DNA of 64,000 bases, taken from NCBI GenBank assembly GCA_025356055.1, contig JANXUU010000140.1:1-64000 (forward strand), given 5' to 3'. Positions 51,216 to 60,024 of the stretch are shown one piece after another. The notes under the pieces are model-generated. The model was not told the origin of the DNA and searched no databases. It was given only the letters and a program-made list of their open reading frames with translations. How positions within the stretch are numbered: position 1 is the first letter of the stretch; each line of letters opens with the position of its first letter. A program made the position numbers and the translations under genes. The stretch comes from Sphingomonas sp. GTDB taxonomy: Bacteria > Pseudomonadota > Alphaproteobacteria > Sphingomonadales > Sphingomonadaceae.

Positions 51216-52133
51216 TCATGCCGGCTTGCGCCCGCCACGAAGGCTCTTGCGGAAAATGAACAATTCCTCGCGCTGCACCTCGGAAACCCCGCCGGCCTCG
51301 AGCCCGTCAAGATCGAGCGGGCCGTAGCTTGTCCGGATCAGCCGGCTGACTTGCAAGCCCAAGTGCGCCAGAACGTTGCGCACTTCGCGGTTCTTGCCCT
51401 CGGTCAGGCTCATCTCGATCCAGCAGTTGCGCCCGGTGCGCCGCTCGAGATTGGCATCGATCGAGCCATAGCGGATGCCTTCGATTTCGATCCCGTCGGC
51501 CAGGTCCTCGAGTTGCTCCTGGGTCACATCGCCGAATGCCCGCGCCCGGTAACTCCGCACGACCCCAGTCGACGGAAGCTCGAGCTGCCGCTTCAATTCG
51601 CCGTCGTTGGTCAGCAGCAATAGCCCCTCAGTCATGAAGTCCAGTCGCCCGACCGGGATCAGGCGCGGCAGGCCGTCGGGCAATTTGTCATAGATTGTCG
51701 GCCGACCTTTGGGGTCGAACTCGGCGGTCAGGCACGACGGGGGTTTGTAGAAGCGGAACAGCCGCGCCGCCTCGGGCTTGGCGACGGGTTTGCCGTCAAC
51801 CGTCACTCCAGCGAGATTCTCGATCACCGTCGCGGGGGTCGTCAGGACGTCGCCGTTGATTGCGATGCGCCCGTCCGCGATCATCCGCTCAATCTCGCGC
51901 CGCGACGCGATTCCGGCGCGCGCCAAAAGCTTGGCAATGCGTTGCGGTCCGTCGTCACGTGCTGCGCCCGGCTTTGGCCCGCGCGGCCCCTGTGGACCGC
52001 GCGGCTTTTGCGGCCCCGTTCCGCGCGGCTTTTGCGGCCCCCGCGGCGTTTCGGCTCCGCGCGGCTGGCCTTTTGCCGAAGTTCGCGGACCGCGTGGCAC
52101 CGGAGGGCGCGTCGTTCGTTGCGGGCCTGTCAT
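51216..52133 (-). CDS. pseudouridine synthase, RluB/RsuA family
   Basis: It converts uridine to pseudouridine in rRNA, probably 23S. The 305-residue product has an S4 RNA-binding domain (about 64-110, QRIAKLLARAGIASRREIER) and a catalytic domain with the nucleophile D165 in GRLDFMTEGLLLLTNDG. RluB is the likely assignment, with RluE/RluF or RsuA not excluded. The first 58 residues are a Pro/Arg/Gly-rich tail with repeated PRGPQ-like units. The ATG follows an AGGAGAGAAG ribosome site. Confidence 0.9.
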   Translation of the reverse strand: MTGPQRTTRPPVPRGPRTSAKGQPRGAETPRGPQKPRGTGPQKPRGPQGPRGPKPGAARDDGPQRIAKLLARAGIASRREIERMIADGRIAINGDVLTTPATVIENLAGVTVDGKPVAKPEAARLFRFYKPPSCLTAEFDPKGRPTIYDKLPDGLPRLIPVGRLDFMTEGLLLLTNDGELKRQLELPSTGVVRSYRARAFGDVTQEQLEDLADGIEIEGIRYGSIDANLERRTGRNCWIEMSLTEGKNREVRNVLAHLGLQVSRLIRTSYGPLDLDGLEAGGVSEVQREELFIFRKSLRGGRKPA

Positions 52134-52160
52134 CTTCTCTCCTGGGCGGGAAACTCGTGG

Positions 52161-52601
52161 ATGCTGTTCGGCAAGCGCAAACAGATCGTCAAGCGGATCC
52201 TCATTGTCGAGGACGAGCCGCTGGCCGCCTTCGACAATGAGACGATGATCGAAAGCGCGGGCTATGAAGTGGTCGCGACCCACGACAATGTTACCGACGC
52301 ACTGGCCACGCTCGACACCGCTGCCAGCGGAGGCTCCGTCGACCTCATCATTGCCGACGTCAAGCTTAGCGGCAAGCGATCGGGCTTCGAACTGGCGCGC
52401 GAAGCCACCCCGCGCGGCATCCCCGTCCTTTTCGCCACCGGCAAATGCCCGCCCGAGGCTGCGGCCGTGTCGATCGGCTGCTTGATGAAGCCATACAGTT
52501 CCGGCATTCTCAGAGACGCTATCCGCGCGGTCGAGCAACACCTTCAAGGCAAAACCCCGAAGTTGCCGAAGGGGCTGGAGTTGTTCCCGATCAAGGGATG
52601 A
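52161..52601 (+). CDS. single-domain response regulator, FATG type
   Basis: A receiver-only protein of 146 residues. It has acidic pocket EDE (17-19), phospho-acceptor D66 (IIADVKLSG), K110 (LMKPY), and FATGK at 91-95 around the conserved Thr. This resembles the FAT GUY group of alphaproteobacterial single-domain regulators, such as SdrG of Sphingomonas, which relay phosphate in general stress signalling. No output domain or adjacent kinase is present. It is divergent from the pseudouridine synthase gene and ends 3 bases before the convergent Rieske gene. Confidence 0.88.
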   Translation: MLFGKRKQIVKRILIVEDEPLAAFDNETMIESAGYEVVATHDNVTDALATLDTAASGGSVDLIIADVKLSGKRSGFELAREATPRGIPVLFATGKCPPEAAAVSIGCLMKPYSSGILRDAIRAVEQHLQGKTPKLPKGLELFPIKG

Positions 52602-52604
52602 CGC

Positions 52605-53744
52605 TTAAAGCGCCGCTTCGATCCTGGCGTGAAACCCCGCCACTCCATCCTCGAGCGTCCCCAGCAATATTTCGTCGATCAGCCCCGACTCTAGCCCGCT
52701 CTGCCCCAGCGCCGCGGCGCCGAAATCTTCCGTCCCGAACGTCCCTTCGTCGAGCAGATCCCAGCTGCGCCGCCAGTGCGCCTCGGCGTCATTCGTCTGG
52801 GGCGCCTCGGAGATCAGCATCAAGTCCTCCACCAGGGTCGTGCCCACCGCTTGCGGCATCGCGATCAGCAGGTTGATGTAATCGGGGCTGACGATAACCA
52901 CCGAGTTGGGGAACAGCTGATAGGTGTAGGTCACCGCACGGCGAAGCGCGGGCCAATCGTCGCGATCGATCTCGCTCAGATAATCCGCCCGCCCGACTGC
53001 TGCGCGCTGGTGGCGGCCGATCTGGTCGGCGACGGTAATTCCGTCGGCGAAGAACGGCGCGATCGTCGCGGCGTGGAGCCGCTGGACATGATAGTTTTCC
53101 AGGAAGGCGTCGATGACGAGCTTCCAGTTGGCCGCAACGGCGTGCGTCTTGCGCTTGTAGAGGTGGAGCGCCGCTAGGCCGAATGCATCGAGATCGGGGG
53201 CAAGTGCAGCCTCGTTGGCGAAATCCGCCCCAGGGTCGCGCGCGAACCAGATCAGTCCACCCGACTCGATCGACGGAAAATGCGTCAATCCGTGCGCCGC
53301 CTTGTCCAGCCCCGGGAAACATTCTGCGCGGGGAAGCGACGCAAGCGCCCCGTCGGCACGATAGGCCCAGGCGTGATACGGACACACGATCCGCGTTGCC
53401 GGAACCGGTCCAGCCACGTCGAGCAGCCGCGTGCCGCGATGCCGGCACACGTTGGCCATGACATGAACTTGTCCGTCGCCGTCGCGGCTGATGATCAGCG
53501 GAACGCCGTAATCGTCGTGGGTCACCGCCAGGTTGGGGCTGGGGAGCAGCGCCGAAGGACCCAGCAACAGCGGTAAGCGGTCGAACAAAGACCCCTGTTC
53601 GCGCGCAAAGCGGTGAGAATCAGTGTAGTTTCGGGCAGGCAAGCGGGTGATGGCCGTGCCCATGGCCGCGTCGCCCCGGGCCAGCGCGTCGGCCAGCGCG
53701 CGCTGTCCTGGACTGGGCTTTGACGATCGGGGCATCATGTCCAT
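52605..53744 (-). CDS. Rieske 2Fe-2S aromatic-ring-hydroxylating oxygenase, alpha subunit
   Basis: A mononuclear-iron oxygenase that adds oxygen to an organic substrate with electrons from a separate reductase. The 379-residue product has Rieske ligands C100 and H102 (CRHRGTRL), C121 and H124 (CPYHAWAY), and the iron-binding pattern NWKLVIDAFLENYHVQRLH with H219 and H224. The substrate is unknown; proteins of this layout handle aromatics, choline-like amines or sterols. No beta subunit, ferredoxin or reductase gene is near. Confidence 0.88.
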   Translation of the reverse strand: MDMMPRSSKPSPGQRALADALARGDAAMGTAITRLPARNYTDSHRFAREQGSLFDRLPLLLGPSALLPSPNLAVTHDDYGVPLIISRDGDGQVHVMANVCRHRGTRLLDVAGPVPATRIVCPYHAWAYRADGALASLPRAECFPGLDKAAHGLTHFPSIESGGLIWFARDPGADFANEAALAPDLDAFGLAALHLYKRKTHAVAANWKLVIDAFLENYHVQRLHAATIAPFFADGITVADQIGRHQRAAVGRADYLSEIDRDDWPALRRAVTYTYQLFPNSVVIVSPDYINLLIAMPQAVGTTLVEDLMLISEAPQTNDAEAHWRRSWDLLDEGTFGTEDFGAAALGQSGLESGLIDEILLGTLEDGVAGFHARIEAAL

Positions 53745-53858
53745 CGGTCGGTCCTGCTCTTCCCCGAGTGCTGATGCAAGTTAAGTTCTCCGAACTGGAC
53801 TAGTCAGCACCCCCTCATCTGCGCAATGTCGGTGAAGACAATCGAAAGCGGAGAGCAA

Positions 53859-55577
53859 ATGGCGTCCCAACCCCGGCCCAAGGGCCTCAAATTGCTCCGC
53901 GTCGCGCTCGGCAACCGCAAGTCGGGAAGCATGCTCGGCTTCGGTTTTTCCTCGGGCCTGCCGTTCGCGCTTCTGATCGGCACGCTGAACGCCTGGCTCG
54001 GAGAGGCCAAGATCAACTTGGCGACAATTGGTGTGCTGTCGTGGATCGGGCTTACCTATTCGTTCAAATTCCTGTGGTCGCCGTTGGTCGACCGGCTCGA
54101 GATTCCGCTCCTCAACCGCTTCGGCCGCCGCAAGAGCTGGATCATGCTGTGCCAGGCGGTGATGGTCGCCGCCTTTGTTGCACTCGCGCTGACCGACCCG
54201 GCGAAGAACATCGGCTGGTTTGCGATTTTTGCGGTTATTGCGAGCTTCGCGTCGGCGACGCAGGACGTCGCGGTCGATGCGTGGCGGATCGACGTCGCCG
54301 ACGAGGATGCGCCGGTGGAATTGCTCTCGGCAATCTATCAGTTCGGCTATCGCACCGCCTCGATCGTGGGAGGTGCGTTCGCGCTGGTGCTTGCCGCGCG
54401 GATGAGCTGGAGCCTCGTCTATCTGCTGATGGCGGTGCTTATCGGCCTGATGATCGGAGTCGCGCTCGCCGCCCCCGACACCAGCCGCCCGCCCAAAGGC
54501 GCGATGAACGAAGCCCTGTCCCAAGCCGGCGAGATCGAGCCGCGCACGCGCCTGATCGCGCTCGCTATCGTCACCACATGCTGGACGTGGGCGATCATCA
54601 CCATCGCCCGCTTCATGAGCTCGATGCTGGTCCTTGCGCCCGGCACCAAGCCGCCATCTGTAGCCGATTTCACCAAGCATGTCGGCCCATGGATCATCGT
54701 CGCTACCGTGTTCGTGCCGCTCGTCATCGCGGCGAGCGTGAACTGGCTGAAGGCCCACCACCGCAGTGTCCTGGCCCAGCCCGACACACACCCGGGATCC
54801 GGCCGCACTGCCGCCAATCACATGTACGGCGCGCTCGTCTCGCCGCTCGCCGAACTTTCGGAGAGGCTTGGCTGGGGGGTACTGATCGTGATCGGCTTCG
54901 TCCTGACCTACGCGCTATGCTATAATATCTGGTCGAGCTTCGCCTTCCCTTTCTACCTCGATTTCCTCCATTACTCGAAGGACGAAGTGGCGTTTGCGTC
55001 GAAGATATTCGGCATCTTCATGACGATGATCGGCATCAGCCTGGCGGGCTATTTGTTCACCCGCATTGGGCGGTTCCCGACGGTGCTGCTCGGCTCGATC
55101 CTGCCGCCGACGGGCAATCTGGTCTATGCCGACCTGGCAGAGGGCGGGCGGCATCTCGACATGGTCAGCCATGCATTGCACCTCAATGTGCTCGCGAGTT
55201 GGTTCGGGCAGGATGATCGGATGGTGCGCCTGCTGATGGCGATCAGTTACGAGAACATCTCGACTGGAATCGCACTTACCGCGTTCGTCGCCTACCTTTC
55301 GTCGATCGTCTCGAAGAACTTTACCGCCGTGCAATATGCGCTGCTTTCCTCGCTCACCTTCCTTGTCGGATCGCTTGGCCGCGGAGTTGCAGGCGAGATG
55401 TTCGACACGCTCGGCTATGCGACGGTGTTCCGCTACACAGCAGCATTCGGGCTGTTGTCGGTATTGTTCGTGAGCCTCGAATGGATCCGGTCGAGCGCGA
55501 TTGAGCGGCGCGTCAGTCGGGAAGCTCAAGATTTGCCGACAGCGCTTCCCCCGCAAGATACAGCGACCCCGCAATAA
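53859..55577 (+). CDS. ampG: muropeptide permease AmpG
   Basis: An inner-membrane MFS transporter that brings anhydro-muropeptides into the cytoplasm for cell-wall recycling and beta-lactamase signalling. The 572-residue product shows the AmpG opening GFSSGLPFALLIGTLNAWL (about 32-50) and SFKFLWSPLVDR; about 14 helices fit the hydropathy. It is longer than E. coli AmpG (491), the extra length lying in a loop near residues 215-330. The ATG was chosen for its GGAGAG ribosome site. Its end overlaps folC by 65 bases on the opposite strand. Confidence 0.92.
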   Translation: MASQPRPKGLKLLRVALGNRKSGSMLGFGFSSGLPFALLIGTLNAWLGEAKINLATIGVLSWIGLTYSFKFLWSPLVDRLEIPLLNRFGRRKSWIMLCQAVMVAAFVALALTDPAKNIGWFAIFAVIASFASATQDVAVDAWRIDVADEDAPVELLSAIYQFGYRTASIVGGAFALVLAARMSWSLVYLLMAVLIGLMIGVALAAPDTSRPPKGAMNEALSQAGEIEPRTRLIALAIVTTCWTWAIITIARFMSSMLVLAPGTKPPSVADFTKHVGPWIIVATVFVPLVIAASVNWLKAHHRSVLAQPDTHPGSGRTAANHMYGALVSPLAELSERLGWGVLIVIGFVLTYALCYNIWSSFAFPFYLDFLHYSKDEVAFASKIFGIFMTMIGISLAGYLFTRIGRFPTVLLGSILPPTGNLVYADLAEGGRHLDMVSHALHLNVLASWFGQDDRMVRLLMAISYENISTGIALTAFVAYLSSIVSKNFTAVQYALLSSLTFLVGSLGRGVAGEMFDTLGYATVFRYTAAFGLLSVLFVSLEWIRSSAIERRVSREAQDLPTALPPQDTATPQ

Positions 55578-56727
55578 GGATCGGCGAAGATAGAAGGGCG
55601 AGGGCCTCGATCAACGTTGCTGCGGCCCGCCCGCTGAACTTCGCGGCGAGTGTGGCGGGATCGTGACTCGCGTGATCGAGCACGGGGACGAAGGTCAGGC
55701 TGAGCGCATAAGGGCGGAGCAGGGCAACAATCTCGTCGGCGTCCTTGTTCGCGAGCATCCCCAGCACGAGGTGGCGCGGATCGGTCGCAAGATGCGCCGC
55801 CAGCGCTCGCGCTGCATCGCCATTGTGCGCCCCGTCGACCATCACGTCGCGTCCGGCGGCGAGCGGGCCGGGGGCGAGCCGTTGCAGCCGTGCGGGCCAC
55901 TTGGCGCCCGCAAGGCCATTTCGAAACTGGTCGAGGGTGACCGGCAGTCCTGCGGCCTTGAGCATCTGCCAAGCCAAGTTCGCATTGCGCCGCTGGTGCG
56001 CACCGGGGAGCGCCGGGCGGAGGCTCACATCAGGCTTCCAGTCGCGGCCTTCGAGGAGTAACGGCGTGCCGCGTCCGGCAGCCATCGTCTGGGTGGCGGC
56101 GAGTGCTTCGGGCGGCTGGGCGAGCGCGATCAGCGGGACGCCGGACTTGGCGATCCCGGCCTTCTCGCGCGCGATCTCGGCGAGCGTGTGGCCGAGATAA
56201 TGCTGGTGATCGATCCCGATGCTGGCGATCCCGCATGCCGCCGGTCGCTCGACGACGTTGGTCGCGTCGAGCCGACCGCCGAGGCCGACCTCGAGGACGC
56301 AGACATCGGCGGGGATGCGCGCGTACACGAGCAGGGCAGCGGCGGTCGTGACCTCGAAGAAGCTTCCGCCAATGCCTTCGTTCACATCGAGCACTTCGGC
56401 GAGCAGTACCGCAAGCGCTTCGTCATCGATTAGCCGCCCCGCGATGCGGATCCGTTCATTGAAGCGCACGAGGTGCGGGCTGGTGAAGACGTGTGCGCGG
56501 AGGCCCGCTGCCTCGATCCCGGCGCGCAAAAACGCGCAGGTCGAGCCCTTGCCGTTGGTGCCCGCGACGTGGAGCACGGGTGGCAACCGGTCCTGCGGAC
56601 GGTCAAGCCGATGGAGCAGTTCCAGCACGCGGTCGAGACCGAGGATATCGTCGGCGTAAATCGATGTCCCCAGCCGGTCGAGCTGGGCCTGCACTGCTGG
56701 CGAACCCGAACGGGCGAAATCAGCCAT
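55513..56727 (-). CDS. folC: bifunctional folylpolyglutamate/dihydrofolate synthase
   Basis: It makes dihydrofolate from dihydropteroate and adds glutamates to folates. The 404-residue product has the Mur-ligase-type P-loop AGTNGKGST near residue 55, TSPHLVRFNERI and GLGGRLDATN, all typical of FolC. Its ATG overlaps the accD stop, an arrangement widespread in proteobacteria (accD-folC). The C-terminal 21 codons overlap the end of ampG tail to tail. Confidence 0.95.
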   Translation of the reverse strand: MADFARSGSPAVQAQLDRLGTSIYADDILGLDRVLELLHRLDRPQDRLPPVLHVAGTNGKGSTCAFLRAGIEAAGLRAHVFTSPHLVRFNERIRIAGRLIDDEALAVLLAEVLDVNEGIGGSFFEVTTAAALLVYARIPADVCVLEVGLGGRLDATNVVERPAACGIASIGIDHQHYLGHTLAEIAREKAGIAKSGVPLIALAQPPEALAATQTMAAGRGTPLLLEGRDWKPDVSLRPALPGAHQRRNANLAWQMLKAAGLPVTLDQFRNGLAGAKWPARLQRLAPGPLAAGRDVMVDGAHNGDAARALAAHLATDPRHLVLGMLANKDADEIVALLRPYALSLTFVPVLDHASHDPATLAAKFSGRAAATLIEALALLSSPILIAGSLYLAGEALSANLELPD

Positions 56728-57581
56728 CAGGCGGCCGCCTTCTCCGGCGTGAGATAGGCGATCAGCGTGGCCAGCTTCGCCGTCAGCTCAGCCCGGTGGA
56801 CGACCATGTCGATTATGCCATGCGCGAGCAGATATTCCGCGCGCTGAAAGCCCTCGGGCAATTTCTCGCGAATGGTCTGTTCGATCACCCGCTGTCCGGC
56901 AAACCCGATCAGCGCGCCCGGCTCGGCCAGCTGGATGTCGCCGAGCATCGCGTACGATGCAGTTACCCCGCCGGTCGTCGGGTCGGTCAGAACGACGATG
57001 TAGGGCAGCCCCGCTTCGCGCAATTCCGCCAGCGCGACGGTCGTTCGCGGCATCTGCATCAGCGAGAGAATCCCCTCTTGCATTCGCGCGCCCCCGGCTG
57101 CGGTAAACAGCACGTAGGGCAACTCTGCCTCGATCGCCGCCTTGATTCCGGCGAGGATCGCGGCACCAACGGCGATGCCCATGGAACCGCCCATGAAGGC
57201 AAAATCCTGAACTCCGACGATCGCGCCGTGCCCGCCGATGGTGCCCTTGGCGGTCATCAGCGCATCGCGTTCACCAGTTGCGGTTCGCGCTGCTTTCAGC
57301 CGGTCGGGATAGCGCTTGGTATCCTTAAACTTGAGCGGGTCCTCACGGACTTCGGGGGTCGGGAGGACGCGGTACTTCTCGCCGTCGAAGATCATGTCGA
57401 ACCGCGCCTTGGGCCCGATGCGGTCATGGTGGTCGCAGCGCGGGCAGACGAAGAGGTTATCCTCCCACTCCTTGGTAAAGACCATCGTCTGGCACTTGCC
57501 ACAACGGTGCCACAGCGTGTCGCCGGTCTGGCGCTTTGGCAGGAAGGGGATGCCGTTTCGCACCCGGGTGAGCCAGCTCAT
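56727..57581 (-). CDS. accD: acetyl-CoA carboxylase carboxyltransferase subunit beta
   Basis: Part of the enzyme making malonyl-CoA for fatty-acid synthesis. The 284-residue product has the N-terminal zinc finger C27-x2-C30 and C46-x2-C49 and the carboxyltransferase core with FMGGSMG and [12 protein letters not shown]. Length and order (accD then folC, 1-base overlap) are as expected. Confidence 0.97.
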   Translation of the reverse strand: MSWLTRVRNGIPFLPKRQTGDTLWHRCGKCQTMVFTKEWEDNLFVCPRCDHHDRIGPKARFDMIFDGEKYRVLPTPEVREDPLKFKDTKRYPDRLKAARTATGERDALMTAKGTIGGHGAIVGVQDFAFMGGSMGIAVGAAILAGIKAAIEAELPYVLFTAAGGARMQEGILSLMQMPRTTVALAELREAGLPYIVVLTDPTTGGVTASYAMLGDIQLAEPGALIGFAGQRVIEQTIREKLPEGFQRAEYLLAHGIIDMVVHRAELTAKLATLIAYLTPEKAAA

Positions 57582-57638
57582 GCGGTTCTCGTCTGTGTCA
57601 TGGCTTGGCGACTATGCCGCCGGGCGAATTATGTCCAC

Positions 57639-58313
57639 TTACAGCGAGCCCTCTATCGCGCGCAGCGCTGCGACTGGGTCTTCAGCGCCGGTCACCGGGC
57701 GACCGATGACAAGGATTGAGGCGCCGGCGTCGAGCGCCGCGCGGGGGGTCATAACGCGCTTCTGGTCGGCGGTGGCGGTGTCTGCGGGGCGGATGCCGGG
57801 GACAACGAAAAAGCCCGTCGGCCATGCCTTGCGCACCGGGCCAACTTCCTGACCCGAGCAGACAATTCCGTCGAGGCCGGCCTCTCGCGCCAACGCGGCG
57901 AGGCGTTCGACCTGGGCTTGCGGCTGACCACCGACGCCGATCGAACGAAGGTCTTCGTCATCCAGGCTGGTCAGGACGGTCACCGCGACGACCTTCGTTC
58001 CCGCCGGCGCGGCGGCCTTGGCGTCTTCCATCATCGCGCGGCCCCCGGCCGCGTGGACGGTCAGGATCGCGGGTTCGAACGGACGCAGCGCCATGATCGC
58101 CTTGGCGACGGTGTTGGGGATGTCGTGGAGCTTGAGGTCGAGGAATATCGGAAGCCCGAGTTGGGCGATGTCCATCACCCCGGCGCGGCCATTGCGGAGG
58201 AAGAATTCGAGCCCGAGCTTGATCCCCCCGACGTGTCGCTGGACCGTCTTCGCAAGCCGCTGCGCATCCTCAAGATCGGGGGTATCGATCGCGATGAATA
58301 CCGGGCGGCTCAT
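57639..58313 (-). CDS. pyrF: orotidine 5'-phosphate decarboxylase
   Basis: The last step of UMP synthesis. The 224-residue product has K32 (IKLGLEFF) and the catalytic motif FLDLKLHDIPNT with D59, K61 and D64. The start MSRPVFIAIDTPD overlaps the upstream LapA-domain gene as ATGA. A longer frame upstream merely reads through that gene. Confidence 0.96.
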   Translation of the reverse strand: MSRPVFIAIDTPDLEDAQRLAKTVQRHVGGIKLGLEFFLRNGRAGVMDIAQLGLPIFLDLKLHDIPNTVAKAIMALRPFEPAILTVHAAGGRAMMEDAKAAAPAGTKVVAVTVLTSLDDEDLRSIGVGGQPQAQVERLAALAREAGLDGIVCSGQEVGPVRKAWPTGFFVVPGIRPADTATADQKRVMTPRAALDAGASILVIGRPVTGAEDPVAALRAIEGSL

Positions 58314-58585
58314 GGCTGCGTCTCGCCGGCGACCGGCGGAATAGGAGGCATCACTGGCGCCGCCGTCGTCCTGGCCGACTTGCGCAGCTGCCAGCAACGA
58401 AGCCGCCAGCGGATTGTCGTCGGCACATAACCAAACAGGAACGCGATCAGCACGAGCAGCGGAAGCTTGATATCGGCTTGGACATTGCCCCACAAATCGA
58501 CCGTTACGTCGTTCCAGTTGCGCCCCATGAACAGCGCAGCCAGCAGCGCCAGGAAGAGCCAGAAGAGGAGGCGCAGGAACCGCAT
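58310..58585 (-). CDS. LapA-domain (DUF1049) membrane protein
   Basis: A small inner-membrane protein of 91 residues with two membrane helices (FLRLLFWLFLALLAALFM, LPLLVLIAFLFGYVPTTI) and a basic cytoplasmic tail ending in a Pro-rich stretch. The family is related to E. coli LapA, which takes part in lipopolysaccharide biosynthesis control. It is coupled to pyrF by a 4-base overlap. Confidence 0.85.
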   Translation of the reverse strand: MRFLRLLFWLFLALLAALFMGRNWNDVTVDLWGNVQADIKLPLLVLIAFLFGYVPTTIRWRLRCWQLRKSARTTAAPVMPPIPPVAGETQP

Positions 58586-58731
58586 TGAGCTCTCGCTTAA
58601 GCGAGCCGCGCGGCGAACGCCAGTTTTCGACTCCTGTCGTCGCTCAAGGTGCTCGCTTGACCGCAGGCAGCAAGGCGCGGCGTTGAGCATGAGCGGCCGC
58701 CGACGCAGAGGGGTGACACGGGGAGTAGGGT

Positions 58732-60024
58732 TTGGAACGACAGCATATCATCGGGCTTGGCGCCTTTGCCGTGCTCGCCGGCGCGATCGCATTGGCCGCG
58801 CCGCACGGAAGCCCGGAAAAGCGTGCGCAAAATGCCGTGGCCGCCGCGCATCTCAAGCTCGCCAGCCTGTCGATTTCGGCGCGGCACGATGTCGATTACG
58901 CCGTGCTCGACCAACGATTGAAGGCGATGGCGGCGCGGCCGTCGATGGTCGGGCTGGCCGTCGGGGTGATCGAGAACGGCCGCATCACCTTCCTGTCGGG
59001 CTATGGCGAGACAGCGCACGGATCGGGCGAGGCCGTCACGCCAGAGACGGTCTTCCGCTGGGCGAGCTGCTCGAAGGGTGTCGCGTCGACGATGGTCGCC
59101 AAGCTCGCCGAGACCGGCCTGGTCGATCTTAACGCGCCGGTGGCGAACTATGTCCCGGCGCTCAAGCTGCCCAACGCCGGCGAGTATAAGGCGACGGTCA
59201 CCGACCTGCTCAGCCACCGCCTCGGTCTTTATCGCAACGCCTATGACAACAAGTTGGAGGAAGGACAGAGCCCGTTCGTGCTGCGCTCTCAGCTCGGCCA
59301 GCTCAACGCAGTTTGCGCGCCGGGCACCTGCTGGGACTATCAGAACGTCGCTTACGATGCGTCGAGTGAGATCGTCGCAAGGTTGACTGGCGTGTCCTAT
59401 CCGCAAGCGGTCCGGCAAACCCTGTTCGACCCGATCGGGATGCGATCGGCGAGCGTCACGCGCGCGGGTCTGGAGGGGTCGCCAAGCTGGGCGCGCCCGC
59501 ACAGCGTCGGCCGCCGCGTGCTTCCGGGCAGCGATGCCTATTACAAGGTTCCCGCAGCGGGTGGGATCAACAGCAACATCAAGGATTTCGCGCTGTGGAT
59601 GATCGCGCAGACGGGGGGTATGCCCGACGTGTTGTCGCCGAGGCTACTCGAAACGATCCACGCCCCATTGGTCAAGACCCCGAGCGAAGTCGGCCGGATG
59701 CGCAAGTTCGCCGAGCGGGTTCATTCGCCCTATTACGGGCTCGGCTGGCGCAGCTATGATTATGCCGGGCACCGGGTGATCGGGCATCGCGGAGGGGTCA
59801 ACGGCTATCGCTCGCTGATCCTGTTCGACCCGGCGCTCAAGAGCGGGGTGGTGGCGCTGTGGAACAGCAATACCAGCCAGCCGGGCGGACTCGAGTTTGA
59901 AGTAATGGACATGCTCTACCACCTGCCGTTCCGCGACTGGATGGAACTGAGCAAGTCAGGTGCGCCTAAACGCGCTGACGAGGGCGACGACCTTCCGGCC
60001 GCCGCCCAAGGATCCGCCAGCTAG
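58732..60024 (+). CDS. class-C beta-lactamase-fold serine hydrolase
   Basis: A serine hydrolase of the beta-lactamase/esterase/DD-peptidase superfamily, 430 residues. An N-terminal hydrophobic segment (IIGLGAFAVLAGAIALAA) serves as signal or anchor, placing it in the periplasm. The catalytic set is S112-x-x-K115 (SCSK), Y203-Q-N205 and HRGG in place of the KTG triad (GHRGGVNGY). Such proteins are often esterases or peptidases rather than resistance enzymes. The TTG start has a GGGAGTAGGG ribosome site. It ends tail to tail with the hydrolase gene by a 4-base overlap. Confidence 0.87.
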   Translation: MERQHIIGLGAFAVLAGAIALAAPHGSPEKRAQNAVAAAHLKLASLSISARHDVDYAVLDQRLKAMAARPSMVGLAVGVIENGRITFLSGYGETAHGSGEAVTPETVFRWASCSKGVASTMVAKLAETGLVDLNAPVANYVPALKLPNAGEYKATVTDLLSHRLGLYRNAYDNKLEEGQSPFVLRSQLGQLNAVCAPGTCWDYQNVAYDASSEIVARLTGVSYPQAVRQTLFDPIGMRSASVTRAGLEGSPSWARPHSVGRRVLPGSDAYYKVPAAGGINSNIKDFALWMIAQTGGMPDVLSPRLLETIHAPLVKTPSEVGRMRKFAERVHSPYYGLGWRSYDYAGHRVIGHRGGVNGYRSLILFDPALKSGVVALWNSNTSQPGGLEFEVMDMLYHLPFRDWMELSKSGAPKRADEGDDLPAAAQGSAS

